Source: Ruegeria sp. HKCCD7303
GTDB lineage: Bacteria; Pseudomonadota; Alphaproteobacteria; Rhodobacterales; Rhodobacteraceae
Assembly: GCF_013111185.1 (NCBI RefSeq)
Contig: NZ_WVRE01000004.1
Location: 339,282 to 403,281 of the forward strand
DNA length: 64,000 nucleotides
Reading direction: 5' to 3'
Positions 43,698-52,531 of the stretch are shown here, piece after piece. Below the pieces are notes generated by a model. That model was not told the DNA's origin. It did not search any database and was given only the letters and a program-made list of their open reading frames with translations. The position numbers and the translations under genes are program-made. Every line of letters starts with the position of its first letter. Positions within the stretch are counted from its first letter, which is position 1.

Positions 43698-45335
43698 ATG
43701 ACAAGAAGAACCACCATATCCATCGCGATAATTCTGGCATTGTCGGTATCGGGATTGAGCCCGGCTTACGCTGAGGTCGAATACGAACCCATTCCAGAAT
43801 TTCTCACAACGCCTGACGAGGTAGAATCGACGCGTCTCGGAACTCTGACGTTCAAAGACGGCTATCCGACGGGAGACACAGCCCAGAAGGTGCAGGATGA
43901 GCTCGACTACCTTCACGGGATTGAGACCTTCATGAACACGATCCAGGTCGTATCGATGCACGGCTTCTACAAAGGCTTTCTCGACATCGGCGTGCAGCAC
44001 AACGAAGTGCTGCTGTTCGAAGAACTGATGGACGCGCATTCGCTCTTTCTCACGGCGAATGCCGACACACCCTATTTCCTGTCATTCATCGACCTGAACG
44101 ATGGCCCCATGGTTGTCGAGACCCCGCCTAATGTGCTGGGCATCTTCGATGACATGTGGTTCCGTTGGGTCATCGATTTCGGCTTCCCCGGCCCTGACCG
44201 CGGTGAAGGCGGCCGGTATTTGCTGGTGCCCCCGGGATATGACGGCGTACTGCCCGAAGGCGGCTACTATGTGGCCCATTCCCGCACGAACCGGGTCTTC
44301 ATGCTGGGGCGTGCGTTCCTTGAGGACAATGACCCAAAGCCACCGATGGACACGGTCAAAGAATACACCAAGATCTACCCCTATGTTCCGGGTGGAACGG
44401 GCACGAGCATCGGGTCATTTCTGTTGGGCGAAGCGCCAATCGCCGGTGTAACCACGGAACATCCTTCTCCTCGGTTCGTCAACGGCACTGGCGTGTCGTT
44501 CAACACCATCCCACCGAACGATTTCACCCATTACGAGTGGCTTCACGAAGTGATCCAGATGGAACCTGCCTCTTCGTTTGATGTCGAGCTTGCAGGGCAA
44601 GCAGCTGCAATTGGCATCGTGAAGGGTGAAGAGTTCAATCCGGATGAGCGGATGAGACGGATCCTTGATGAGGCAGTCGCGGTCGGCAACGCCGGGGCCC
44701 GTACCCTTGGCATGGGCGCACATCCCAGGGACCATTTCCGATACTACGATGAGGACTCGGCCTGGTGGGCAAGTCTTTGGGCAGGTGGCTATGACTTCAT
44801 GAACCCGCCGGGTGTGGTCGAAGACGGAGAGATCAAGCCGTTGGAGGACAAAGGCGCGCGCAAGTATCATTCGCGGACGTCGTGGTTCTACACCGCTACT
44901 GGCGTGACACCGGCGATGATCATGCGGCTCGAAAACATCGGCTCGCAGTACCTGATTGCCAATGTCGATTCCGATGGTAACCCGTTCGACGGCGCCAAGA
45001 CCTACAAGCTGGATCTACCGCCGGACATTCCCGCGGCGCGCTTCTGGTCGATGACGGTCTACGACAACCAATCACGCGGGATGCTGCAGACATCGCAGCG
45101 CTATCCGCGTGCGGGCAGTCAGACCTACCCGAGCCCGGCAGCCGTGGAAAACGAGGACGGTTCGACAACCATTTGGTTCGCGCCGGAACAGCCGGAAGGT
45201 GTGGAGCGGGGCAACTGGATCGAGACCGATCCGAAAAAGGGCTGGTTCACCTTCTTGCGCCTCTACTTCCCCGAGAAGGCGTTCTTCGACAAGTCCTGGC
45301 GGCCCGGTGAGTTCGAGCTGGTAAGCGGCGACTGA
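43698..45335 (+). CDS. Secreted DUF1254/DUF1214 protein
   Basis: 545 aa from ATG 43698 (GGAGAA upstream). The frame extends to 43617 through the hairpin, which is unlikely to be translated. The signal peptide ends AYA-EV at about residue 25. DUF1254 part: GTLTFKDGYPTGDTAQKV, GPMVVETPPN, GEGGRYLLVPPGYDG. DUF1214 part: TYKLDLPPDIPAARFWSMTV, GNWIETDPKKGWFTFLRLY. It is a third family member after the two at the left end. The position directly after an arylsulfatase suggests that DUF1254 proteins work with sulfatases on an external substrate. The activity is unknown. Confidence 0.88.
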   Translation: MTRRTTISIAIILALSVSGLSPAYAEVEYEPIPEFLTTPDEVESTRLGTLTFKDGYPTGDTAQKVQDELDYLHGIETFMNTIQVVSMHGFYKGFLDIGVQHNEVLLFEELMDAHSLFLTANADTPYFLSFIDLNDGPMVVETPPNVLGIFDDMWFRWVIDFGFPGPDRGEGGRYLLVPPGYDGVLPEGGYYVAHSRTNRVFMLGRAFLEDNDPKPPMDTVKEYTKIYPYVPGGTGTSIGSFLLGEAPIAGVTTEHPSPRFVNGTGVSFNTIPPNDFTHYEWLHEVIQMEPASSFDVELAGQAAAIGIVKGEEFNPDERMRRILDEAVAVGNAGARTLGMGAHPRDHFRYYDEDSAWWASLWAGGYDFMNPPGVVEDGEIKPLEDKGARKYHSRTSWFYTATGVTPAMIMRLENIGSQYLIANVDSDGNPFDGAKTYKLDLPPDIPAARFWSMTVYDNQSRGMLQTSQRYPRAGSQTYPSPAAVENEDGSTTIWFAPEQPEGVERGNWIETDPKKGWFTFLRLYFPEKAFFDKSWRPGEFELVSGD

Positions 45336-45345
45336 TCGCCGTCAG

Positions 45346-45380
45346 GCGGGGGCGGCGTCCTGCGCCCCTGCTGCTCTTTT
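45346..45380 (+). terminator. Rho-independent terminator after DUF1254 gene
   Basis: GCGGGGGCG, 8-base loop, CGCCCCTGC (one G-T pair), followed by TGCTCTTTT. It lies 10 bp after the stop and ends the sulfatase-DUF1254 transcript. Confidence 0.75.
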
Positions 45381-45661
45381 AACATGCAAGGTCAACTCTG
45401 ATGTTAGTCAATCAACCATGCCGTCACTCAAAGTCGCAGCTGTTTTCTTTAAGTCCGAGCCTAAGGGGCGCATGCTGAGTTCAATGATGGATCCTATCGG
45501 TTGCCGAGTATTCACCGTGTCGAGACCGTCGATGTCTCCGTGAAATGAACCCGGCTTGGATACGATTGGGGCGTTCGATTTACTCCCGATCACAACGCAA
45601 ACGGTAAGTTTATCAAAGACGTCGCGTTCACTGGCTTCAAAATTTCAAAGGGAGAGAACCA
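45381..45661. other. Gap upstream of second DUF1269 gene
   Basis: Contains only short frames, including a 61-codon minus-strand frame without a ribosome-binding site. It ends in AGGGAGAG, the site for the DUF1269 gene. The base composition returns to the moderate level of the rest of the window right after the terminator. Confidence 0.4.
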
Positions 45662-46174
45662 ATGTCCAACCTTGTCATCATACTTTTTGAAGGCCGTCAT
45701 GCCGCGGACGAGGCGCTACTTCGCGTCGCGAAAATGTCGAAGGAATGGGAGGCCGACATTAATGAGTTCATAGTGATTACGCGGAATGAAGCTGGCGACA
45801 TCCGGATCAAGAACTCTGACACGCTCACCGCGACTGGTATGCTCGGCGGAGGTGCGATGGGTAGCCTGACAGGCGTAATGATTGGTGCGCTGGCAGGCAA
45901 TCCGGCGGCTGGCCTGCTACTTGGGGCGGCTGCTGGAACCGGGATGGGAACACTGGCCGGAGCCCTCGATCAGGCCGATGACGAAGACCGTCTGGCGGCT
46001 ATGCTCGGTTCCAAACTGAAGCCAGATACCTCTGCGCTTGCAATGATCGGCTGGACCAGCCGTCCGACAAAGCTGCTCAACGAACTCGAGGGCCTCAAGG
46101 GCGAAGTGATCGAAACATCCTTATCGGTCAGTGATGAAAAAGAGCTGCGCGCCGCATTGAGTACGCAAGCCTAG
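45662..46174 (+). CDS. DUF1269 membrane-associated protein
   Basis: 170 aa, with AGGGAGAGAA before the ATG. Same layout as the 33302 protein: an N-terminal alpha/beta unit (LVIILFEGRHAADEALLRVA), a glycine/alanine-rich hydrophobic hairpin (GMLGGGAMGSLTGVMIGALA, GLLLGAAAGTGMGTLAGALD) and a C-terminal alpha/beta unit. Function unknown. It precedes the DUF3302-HlyD pair on the same strand by about 140 bp and may form part of the same membrane-stress set. Confidence 0.85.
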   Translation: MSNLVIILFEGRHAADEALLRVAKMSKEWEADINEFIVITRNEAGDIRIKNSDTLTATGMLGGGAMGSLTGVMIGALAGNPAAGLLLGAAAGTGMGTLAGALDQADDEDRLAAMLGSKLKPDTSALAMIGWTSRPTKLLNELEGLKGEVIETSLSVSDEKELRAALSTQA

Positions 46175-46314
46175 CCATAGGCTAATTGACCGTCGATCGT
46201 GCGGATCGGCCACACTGATCCGCATAAAATCTGTAACCGCTCGAACTGTCCGCCATACTTTGCTGAAGGTCCGGTGGTCGACACAAGAGGTTGGGGCTGC
46301 TGGAGAAAATCGAA

Positions 46315-46590
46315 ATGAGTGGATTGGATATTTTTGCGTGGATCGTGCTGATTGTGTTGATCCTCACATTTCTGGTCGGGTTCATTTACCTGGCCATGTT
46401 GCCAGGCAAAATCGCCACAGAGCGCAGTCATCCACAACGGGACGCGATCAATGTCGCAGGTTGGGTCGGAGCTCTGACTTTTGGGGTTTTCTGGCCGCTC
46501 GCTTTGATATGGGCTTTCACAAGGTCGCCATTGTCAAAACAGATTGAATCGAGCGGGGGCAGACGTGCGGATTCAGGAGAGACCGCATGA
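46315..46590 (+). CDS. DUF3302 inner-membrane protein (YibI-like)
   Basis: 91 aa from ATG 46315, placed by GGAG about 9 nt upstream; a TTG at 46291 is in frame but poorly spaced. Two transmembrane helices: FAWIVLIVLILTFLVGFIYL near the start and VGALTFGVFWPLALIWAFT. The central PGKIATERSHPQRDAINVAG loop is typical of DUF3302. In E. coli the homologue YibI is encoded with the HlyD-type YibH, and the same pairing occurs here with a 4-base overlap. It is probably a small partner of the HlyD-like protein. Confidence 0.85.
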   Translation: MSGLDIFAWIVLIVLILTFLVGFIYLAMLPGKIATERSHPQRDAINVAGWVGALTFGVFWPLALIWAFTRSPLSKQIESSGGRRADSGETA

Positions 46591-47714
46591 TTGTCTTTCT
46601 AACCCTAGCTTATGTCGCGGTTTTGTTCGTTCTCGTAAAGATGAAGGTTCTACCCAACACCAAGGCCACATGGCTTTCAACGATTGTGTGGATGGTCGTG
46701 CTGTTGATCTTTCTTTTCATTCCAATGCAGTGGGGCGCTCCTTCAGGACCGATAAAGGTCCTAACACGCGCCACCCAGATTGTTCCGAATGTTGCGGGAC
46801 AGGTGATCGAAGTTGCAGCGAAACCAAACGTTCCGCTGGAAGAAGGTGAAGTACTTTTTCGCCTCGATCCGGAGCCCTTCGAGATAGCCGCTCGACAGGC
46901 GGAAGCCACCCTGGCGCGGGTTGAGGCACAGGTTCGTCAGGACCAAGATGCGCTTGCCTCAGCACAAGCCCAATTACGTCAGGCTCTTGCGCAACGGGAC
47001 CTCGCAAAACTACGTTTTGAAGATGACAGCAGGTTGGCCGTCAGCGGTACGATCTCTCAAAGCCGACTCGAATCAACAGAAGCCAGCCTGGAAGCTGCGG
47101 AAGGCGCTGTAGATCAAGCTCGATCTGCCGTGTCACGTGCCGAGGTGGAAATCAGTGCCCTCACAGATGACGGTGAAGTCGCGAAACTGGCTGAGGCCAG
47201 AGCGTCCCTTAACCAGGCTGAATGGAATCTTGAACAGACGATTATCCGTGCGCCATCAGAGGGATACCTGACCAATCTCGCGATTACTGAAGGTCAGCGC
47301 GTGGTTACGTTTCCCTTTGCTCCAGCGGGAGTGTTTGTCGACACAGCCGAAAAAGTTGTGATCGCCGAAGTCCATCAGATTTATCTCCGCCACATCGAAG
47401 TGGGTCAGCCTGTCGAAGTGGCTTTCAAAACAATGCCAGGTGTGTTGATAACAGGTACCGTCGAAACCGTGCTCGACATTGCCTCGCAAGGGCAAGCGCA
47501 GGTGACCGGTACGGTGTATCAGGCAGGTCAGATCGCGAGCGAACCGTTCATTGTAAGGATAGTTCTCGACGATCCAAACATCCTAGATGAGATCCCGCCT
47601 GGTGCCGCCGGAATCGCGGCGATTTACACAGAAAGCGCGTCCGCCACACATGTTATTCGTAAGGTCATCATTCGGATGAACTCAATCTTGAACTACATCC
47701 GCCCGGACATTTAG
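46587..47714 (+). CDS. HlyD-family membrane fusion protein (YibH/EmrA type)
   Basis: 375 aa. The start overlaps the DUF3302 stop (ATGA). Two N-terminal hydrophobic helices (MIVFLTLAYVAVLFVLV, WLSTIVWMVVLLIFLFI), then a lipoyl-like half (IVPNVAGQVIEVAAKPNVPL, LFRLDPEPFE). A long alpha-helical hairpin runs from about 95 to 200 (EATLARVEAQVRQDQDALAS), followed by the second lipoyl half and a beta barrel. Such proteins bridge an inner-membrane pump to the outer membrane. No pump or outer-membrane channel is adjacent, as is also true of yibIH. The cargo is unknown. Confidence 0.88.
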   Translation: MIVFLTLAYVAVLFVLVKMKVLPNTKATWLSTIVWMVVLLIFLFIPMQWGAPSGPIKVLTRATQIVPNVAGQVIEVAAKPNVPLEEGEVLFRLDPEPFEIAARQAEATLARVEAQVRQDQDALASAQAQLRQALAQRDLAKLRFEDDSRLAVSGTISQSRLESTEASLEAAEGAVDQARSAVSRAEVEISALTDDGEVAKLAEARASLNQAEWNLEQTIIRAPSEGYLTNLAITEGQRVVTFPFAPAGVFVDTAEKVVIAEVHQIYLRHIEVGQPVEVAFKTMPGVLITGTVETVLDIASQGQAQVTGTVYQAGQIASEPFIVRIVLDDPNILDEIPPGAAGIAAIYTESASATHVIRKVIIRMNSILNYIRPDI

Positions 47715-47837
47715 AAGTTCAATAGTTGCGAAGCTTACTTGCTACTTGGCTTAAACAAACACTTTAAGCGGAGATTTCTAGACTGTGGTTTGGTGATCCA
47801 CTTTGGACCACTGAGAGGCATTTGAATGATTTTCGTA

Positions 47838-47912
47838 ATGTCGGCTTTGTCCGCATTGCAGCCGTTCGCGATATTCAGGCCAATGTCCGCATCGGGCCCA
47901 GAACAGACTTTT
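47838..47912. repeat. Intergenic degenerate repeat, copy e
   Basis: tttgtccgcattgcagcc then aatgtccgcatcgggcccag in the gap between the HlyD and hydrolase genes. It matches copy a (4198-4265) in both blocks and in their spacing order. Confidence 0.55.
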
Positions 47913-47964
47913 TAGATGGTTTAAACTGTCATGTGATATCTAGCGCGACGAGCGTTAAACAGGC

Positions 47965-48831
47965 CTACCTCGTCTCGGCAGGTACATCGTGCTTCAAGTA
48001 GTCCAACACCGCTATGCAAAACTCTTCCGGCTTCTGAACGGGGAACAAGTGCCGGGCATTCTCGATCACTCTCAATTGGCTTGATGGGATCAACGAGTGT
48101 GCGGCACGAGTGGTAATTTGGTAGAAAGTGCGGCTTTGAGCACCCAAAGCGATCGCAACAGGAAGTGCCAACTCCTGCAGATCTTGGCTTAAAACTGGTG
48201 GTGCCGGAGGTCCGGCGAAGAGCAGCGGCAGCATCCTCGCATTCTCAACCATCATCCCCCGAATATCCTCGGGAAGCCCATTAAATGCGCCATACTGCGC
48301 GTTAACGTCATCCACGAATTGCTGAACCGTACCTTCAAGGTTTTCTGCTTCGGCTAGAATGCGAGCTTTCTCGCTCATTGTGACTCGATCGTTTAGAGCC
48401 TCTTGGGCTTTTTCCTCGTCAGAAACAAACGTTGCCAACGCGGGTTCGTAAAGGAACATGCGCTTAACGAGCCTTGGATGCTGTACTGCCATCGTTAGAC
48501 AAACCCCTGCGCCCAAAGACCACCCAACAAGTGTCACTGGTTCAAGCTTCAGACTTCGAATGAACTCGGCGAGATCATCTGCAAGGACTTGTATGCTGAA
48601 ATTCTCTCCGTCGTCTGGCCACGCACCTGTTCCGAAGTAACGCATCGTCAATCTGATCATCCGGTAGTGTGGGGCGATTAGATCACGGTGCGCATCCCAA
48701 ACCCGATGATCTGCATTCGATCCATGAACAAAGACCACGGGCTCTCCTTCGCCGTCTTGGGCGTAGGACAGCCTGTCCGCATTTATTGCAACTCTCTGTT
48801 CCATTGCTCTGGCGAAGTACTCTTGTTGCAT
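47965..48831 (-). CDS. Alpha/beta hydrolase
   Basis: 288 aa from ATG 48831; ATG 48804 is also possible. The frame upstream lies inside the neighbouring gene and is rejected. FVHGSNADHRVWD supplies the oxyanion HG motif, and GWSLGAG is the nucleophile elbow with its Ser in the usual place. An ARHLFPVQKP histidine near the C-terminus completes a Ser-Asp-His triad. Soluble, no signal peptide. It lies 49 bp after the cyclase-hydrolase gene on the same strand, so the two are probably one operon. The substrate is unknown. Confidence 0.85.
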   Translation of the reverse strand: MQQEYFARAMEQRVAINADRLSYAQDGEGEPVVFVHGSNADHRVWDAHRDLIAPHYRMIRLTMRYFGTGAWPDDGENFSIQVLADDLAEFIRSLKLEPVTLVGWSLGAGVCLTMAVQHPRLVKRMFLYEPALATFVSDEEKAQEALNDRVTMSEKARILAEAENLEGTVQQFVDDVNAQYGAFNGLPEDIRGMMVENARMLPLLFAGPPAPPVLSQDLQELALPVAIALGAQSRTFYQITTRAAHSLIPSSQLRVIENARHLFPVQKPEEFCIAVLDYLKHDVPAETR

Positions 48832-48880
48832 TTGTTTTGAGAGATATAGCGCCAGACCCGAAGATACTTGGAGCAATAAT

Positions 48881-50275
48881 TCAGCTGTGTTCAGCCAAGA
48901 AAGCCAGGGCGTCCCTCTCAAAACGTGGCCATTCCGGGTCGTTGTCCGGGATGGTATGGTTGGAGCTTTCGTAGGCGATGAACTTCGCGTTGGGTAATCC
49001 CTTCGCAAACAATTGTCCTTGTTCGACCGGTTGCATCCTGTCACTGGTCCCATGACAAACAAGGCACGGCACCTCGACCTTGGACAATATCGGTGAGATA
49101 TCGATGTTATCAATCACACCGCGATACCGCCCCATGTTTTCGGGTGAAATCATCTTGCGCATATCTTCGGCATATTGCCGCCGTTCTTCTTGGCTCGCGC
49201 CCGGCACGATGATTTGCGCCATCAAATCACGCAGAGACGGATAATCATCGTCCCACCCGGCAGTCATCATTTGCTTAATTGCGTTGGCGCGTTCCACATC
49301 TTTTTGCGATGTTCTTTTTGCCCGACCAACGGGGAACCCACCTATCATTACGATCGCAGACACGCGGTCAGGTCGGCGCGCTGCGAAGGCGGCTGCCACT
49401 GCTGACCCCTGCGATATCGCAAGGATCGGGGCGCGCTTGATACCCGCTGCGTCGAAAACGGTTTCCAAGTCATCAACGAACCGTTCGAACGTGCATGTTT
49501 CGGCGTCCCAGTCGGATAGACCGTTGAGCCTGGCATCAAAACGGACCAAACGATGCCGTTGAGCGATGGACGTATAAATTGGAGCTTTCCCCGGATTGCG
49601 CCAGTCAAGCTCCAAGTGTCCAATCCAACTTGGCGCCTTTACGACCGGAGGACCGTCTCCAACTGAGCTCCAGGCCAGACTAATGTTGTCGTCAGTTTTG
49701 CAAAAACGAATTTCCTGTGTTTTGGCGAAGCGAGCACGCGATTTGGACACATGTTCATCGGTGAAGTTGAACGACAGCACTTCGATCGGCTGTTCAATGC
49801 CTTTGAACGTATGTAGCCCTTCCCGGCGTAATCGTTTGGCATAATCCGCTCCGGCAAGATCACAAAGTACCTTTGAGGCCAGAATGCCCCCGGGTACGGC
49901 TGCCGATTGGAGCCGCGCAGCGATGTTGACGCCGTCTCCGAAGATATCGTCGCCATCGACGGTGACGTCGCCGACATGCAAACCCGCTCTAAGCTGGATA
50001 CGTTCCGGAACCAAATAGGGATGGTCTGGCTCTCTTAGCTCGGTTTGGATCGCAATTGCCGCTTCTAGGGCGTTTCCGGCCGACGGAAATTCAATCAATG
50101 CTCCGTCGCCCAACAGTTTGACCACCCGGCCAGACTTTTGCTCAACGATCGGCGTTACCAAATCGCGGTACAAGGTGTTCAGTGTTTTGAGAAGTAGCTT
50201 GGAGCCACCCTGCATCATCCGACTGAAGCCGACGACATCGAGAGACACGATTGCAGCAAGGCGACGTTGACTCAT
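48881..50275 (-). CDS. Class III cyclase - alpha/beta hydrolase fusion (reverse domain order)
   Basis: 464 aa from ATG 50275 with GGGAAG upstream; TTG 50290 is less likely. Residues 1-175 form a class III cyclase catalytic domain: SLDVVGFS with Asp13, LLGDGALIEF with Asp57, AGLHVGDV, GDGVNIAARL. Residues about 190-460 form an alpha/beta hydrolase (RFDARLNGLSDWD, elbow AISQGSA, CHGTSDRM, a C-terminal SSNHTIPDND histidine). The hydrolase half is related to the one at 4377, but here it follows the cyclase instead of preceding it. Both metal aspartates are present. The elbow reads S-Q-G after Ile rather than Gly, so hydrolase activity is less certain. Confidence 0.88.
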   Translation of the reverse strand: MSQRRLAAIVSLDVVGFSRMMQGGSKLLLKTLNTLYRDLVTPIVEQKSGRVVKLLGDGALIEFPSAGNALEAAIAIQTELREPDHPYLVPERIQLRAGLHVGDVTVDGDDIFGDGVNIAARLQSAAVPGGILASKVLCDLAGADYAKRLRREGLHTFKGIEQPIEVLSFNFTDEHVSKSRARFAKTQEIRFCKTDDNISLAWSSVGDGPPVVKAPSWIGHLELDWRNPGKAPIYTSIAQRHRLVRFDARLNGLSDWDAETCTFERFVDDLETVFDAAGIKRAPILAISQGSAVAAAFAARRPDRVSAIVMIGGFPVGRAKRTSQKDVERANAIKQMMTAGWDDDYPSLRDLMAQIIVPGASQEERRQYAEDMRKMISPENMGRYRGVIDNIDISPILSKVEVPCLVCHGTSDRMQPVEQGQLFAKGLPNAKFIAYESSNHTIPDNDPEWPRFERDALAFLAEHS

Positions 50276-50541
50276 GGTTACTTCCCGCAAGTTGGCTCGA
50301 AAACACTACCACGTTAAAAGACTGTTAGAACCGGCAACTTGCCTAATACCTGCCAACGGGCGGTGGCATGATCGGTGAATAAGATCTCTAGTTGCCGGAA
50401 GACGTGTGGAGGCGATCATTAAAAAGGTATGCCTATCCGTTTTCTCGGGGAACGGCGGATTTGTCTGCTAAGAGGTCAGTCAGACGGAACGCAGCGAATG
50501 GCTGCTCTGAGCCCATGCCCGACCGACATCGTAAATTCAAA
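50276..50541. repeat. Intergenic gap with degenerate repeat, copy f (50455-50535)
   Basis: Contains tttgtctgctaagaggtcag, acgcagcgaatggctgctct and gagcccatgcccgac, related to the copies at 63240-63425 (acgcagcgaatggc) and 39735. No gene was seen. Confidence 0.45.
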
Positions 50542-52464
50542 CTATTGTTGTGGCGAGTACCAAATCGGCGAAGTATAGGCGCGTTCCTGTGCTGTCATAG
50601 GGACACCATCCGGCATGTTTATTCCGAACTTCACTGCATCATACGCCGTCCAGCGCGGGGTTGGAATTTCTATAACCCGGGCATAATAAAATGCGCTTTC
50701 CGAGGGATCGAAATCCGGGTCTTCCCACACGGCTCCCAGCTCAGAGGCTCCAATCGTGTTAGTCCACGAGGGGATAGAAAGGTCCACTGTGGTGCCTATT
50801 GACGGCAACTTACCAGCGGCATCTGGTTCGCGGGAACCAGACCAGGCCACGTCGTAGACTTTTTCCCGTTGCTCTCCATCTGCATCTATCCAGCCCTTTA
50901 TGATCTGGATTCGATCCAGGTTTGCTCCCATCGGATCACGAAGCGCATATACCAAAAAAAAAGGTGCGCCTTCCCCTGGGCCAAGATTCCCACCCATCGG
51001 CACACCCTTGGTGTATCCCACAAGCGCCAAGTCCCGCCGCAAGGCATCCTCTTCGGTAAAAGAATATCCTCCGAACATTCGGACGCGCATTCGAGGTCCT
51101 GTAGTTGCGTAGGTTTCACGCCGATGCATCGCATCCCAAATGGCTTCGCGGGAATTCTCTTGCGCCCATACAGCTGTCAAACCGCCAGTAATATATTGCG
51201 ACGAAAGCAGCGCAACATTCCCGTCTGCATAGGTCTTGCTGACATGTTGGCTGCGCTCTTCGCTGGGCTCATAACCGGTGAACTTCCCGAAGAAATTGTC
51301 GTTATCTGGAGCCGTTAAGCCTGTGTGTGTGTCACTAGCCCCGCCCAGGCCAAACTTGAAAGGGTTTACTCCCAAACCCTTTTCCAAAGATAGGCCGCGA
51401 AGTAACCCGGATCGAGCATATTCACCAGGTAACATTTCTGGCTCTTTCGGAACAGAAGCATCCAGATTGCCGTAGTCCCATGTTTCGAAGTCAGCAAATT
51501 CATCGTCTGGTGATAGGAACGGGTGGGCCTCACCATCTCCCTTAATCTGAGTTGGTTCGTATAGTCTTTCCCATTTGTTTCGCGCTTCTGCGTATGCGGG
51601 ATCTAACGGCACCCCATCCGCGAAGTCATCGACTAACGGGAACATCCAGCCGTTAGACAAGTTCCCATTATGTGGAATAGCAAGAACACGCCCGCCTGTC
51701 GTATGCTCATAGTTCTCCAACCATTTCCAAAGATCACGAGGGTTAGGTGAGCCCACAGGTGGCGTTGTTGTATAAGGCAGTATCTGTCTTGTGAGCTCCG
51801 GGCCGTCGCGAAAGATCACATTTCGGTGCAAATTGTTCCCTGCAACAAGTGATGTCCATTCATAGGCGATAAAGGTGCTGAACACGCCTGGATCATTGTA
51901 CTCTTCCGCGGCATCGATAATGTCGTCCCAAACACGGGCGTACGCGGGGTTGCCCGGTTGATAGTTCAGCGCAGGCGAAACCTGTCCTTGAGCAAACGCC
52001 GCTGTAAGCTCGAGCGCTGCCGCTAGTGCGGCTTCGCCACCCTTATTGAATTCTTCATGGAAATATCTGCCTTGCTCATCTGCTAAGATGTTGGGAGAAC
52101 CTCCGATGATGTCGGTGATAGCACCCATCGCATCCGAATGATCTGTAATCATGAAGAAATCGAGAGGCATCGACAGTTTTACAGGTTGCCCCGTGTTCGA
52201 CACAACTTCTTCTCCGCGCGCAAACCGATAGGCATCGCGCGGCATGAGGCGCGTACCGCCTCCACCAGCATCCCCGGAAAGACCAGTATGAACGTGAGTG
52301 TCACCAAAATAGACTTGAGTTGGATATGCGCGCTCAGCGTAAGGTGAATAGGGTCGACCGGAAGGACCGGAAAGGCCTGTCGGATTTATTGCATCCTGAG
52401 CTAAGACTGGGCTCCCCAGAATGAGAGCTGCTGACAAAAGAAAGCGAAACAATTTTTCCTCCAT
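50542..52464 (-). CDS. Secreted DUF3604 protein
   Basis: 640 aa from ATG 52464; GTG 52476 is also possible. The signal peptide ends VLA-QD at about residue 23. THVHTGLSGDAGG, FFMITDHSDAMG, AIPHNGNLSNG and GGASDTHTG are evenly spaced His/Asp motifs like those of PHP-type metal-dependent phosphoesterases. That suggests a hydrolase, but the DUF3604 family has no established activity. It is exported to the periplasm. It is monocistronic with an IS6 element immediately upstream (52532), which may have separated it from its promoter. Such proteins often co-occur with DUF1254 proteins and sulfatases in marine bacteria, as here. Confidence 0.85.
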   Translation of the reverse strand: MEEKLFRFLLSAALILGSPVLAQDAINPTGLSGPSGRPYSPYAERAYPTQVYFGDTHVHTGLSGDAGGGGTRLMPRDAYRFARGEEVVSNTGQPVKLSMPLDFFMITDHSDAMGAITDIIGGSPNILADEQGRYFHEEFNKGGEAALAAALELTAAFAQGQVSPALNYQPGNPAYARVWDDIIDAAEEYNDPGVFSTFIAYEWTSLVAGNNLHRNVIFRDGPELTRQILPYTTTPPVGSPNPRDLWKWLENYEHTTGGRVLAIPHNGNLSNGWMFPLVDDFADGVPLDPAYAEARNKWERLYEPTQIKGDGEAHPFLSPDDEFADFETWDYGNLDASVPKEPEMLPGEYARSGLLRGLSLEKGLGVNPFKFGLGGASDTHTGLTAPDNDNFFGKFTGYEPSEERSQHVSKTYADGNVALLSSQYITGGLTAVWAQENSREAIWDAMHRRETYATTGPRMRVRMFGGYSFTEEDALRRDLALVGYTKGVPMGGNLGPGEGAPFFLVYALRDPMGANLDRIQIIKGWIDADGEQREKVYDVAWSGSREPDAAGKLPSIGTTVDLSIPSWTNTIGASELGAVWEDPDFDPSESAFYYARVIEIPTPRWTAYDAVKFGINMPDGVPMTAQERAYTSPIWYSPQQ

Positions 52465-52531
52465 AATTGAAGACACCTTACCACAACTCTGCTCGAGAAG
52501 TTATTTCGACTGAGTTCGAAGGTTTGCTAAG

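Noticed and set aside
45408..45593. 61-codon minus-strand frame before the DUF1269 gene
   Set aside because: No start signal and no protein-like features.
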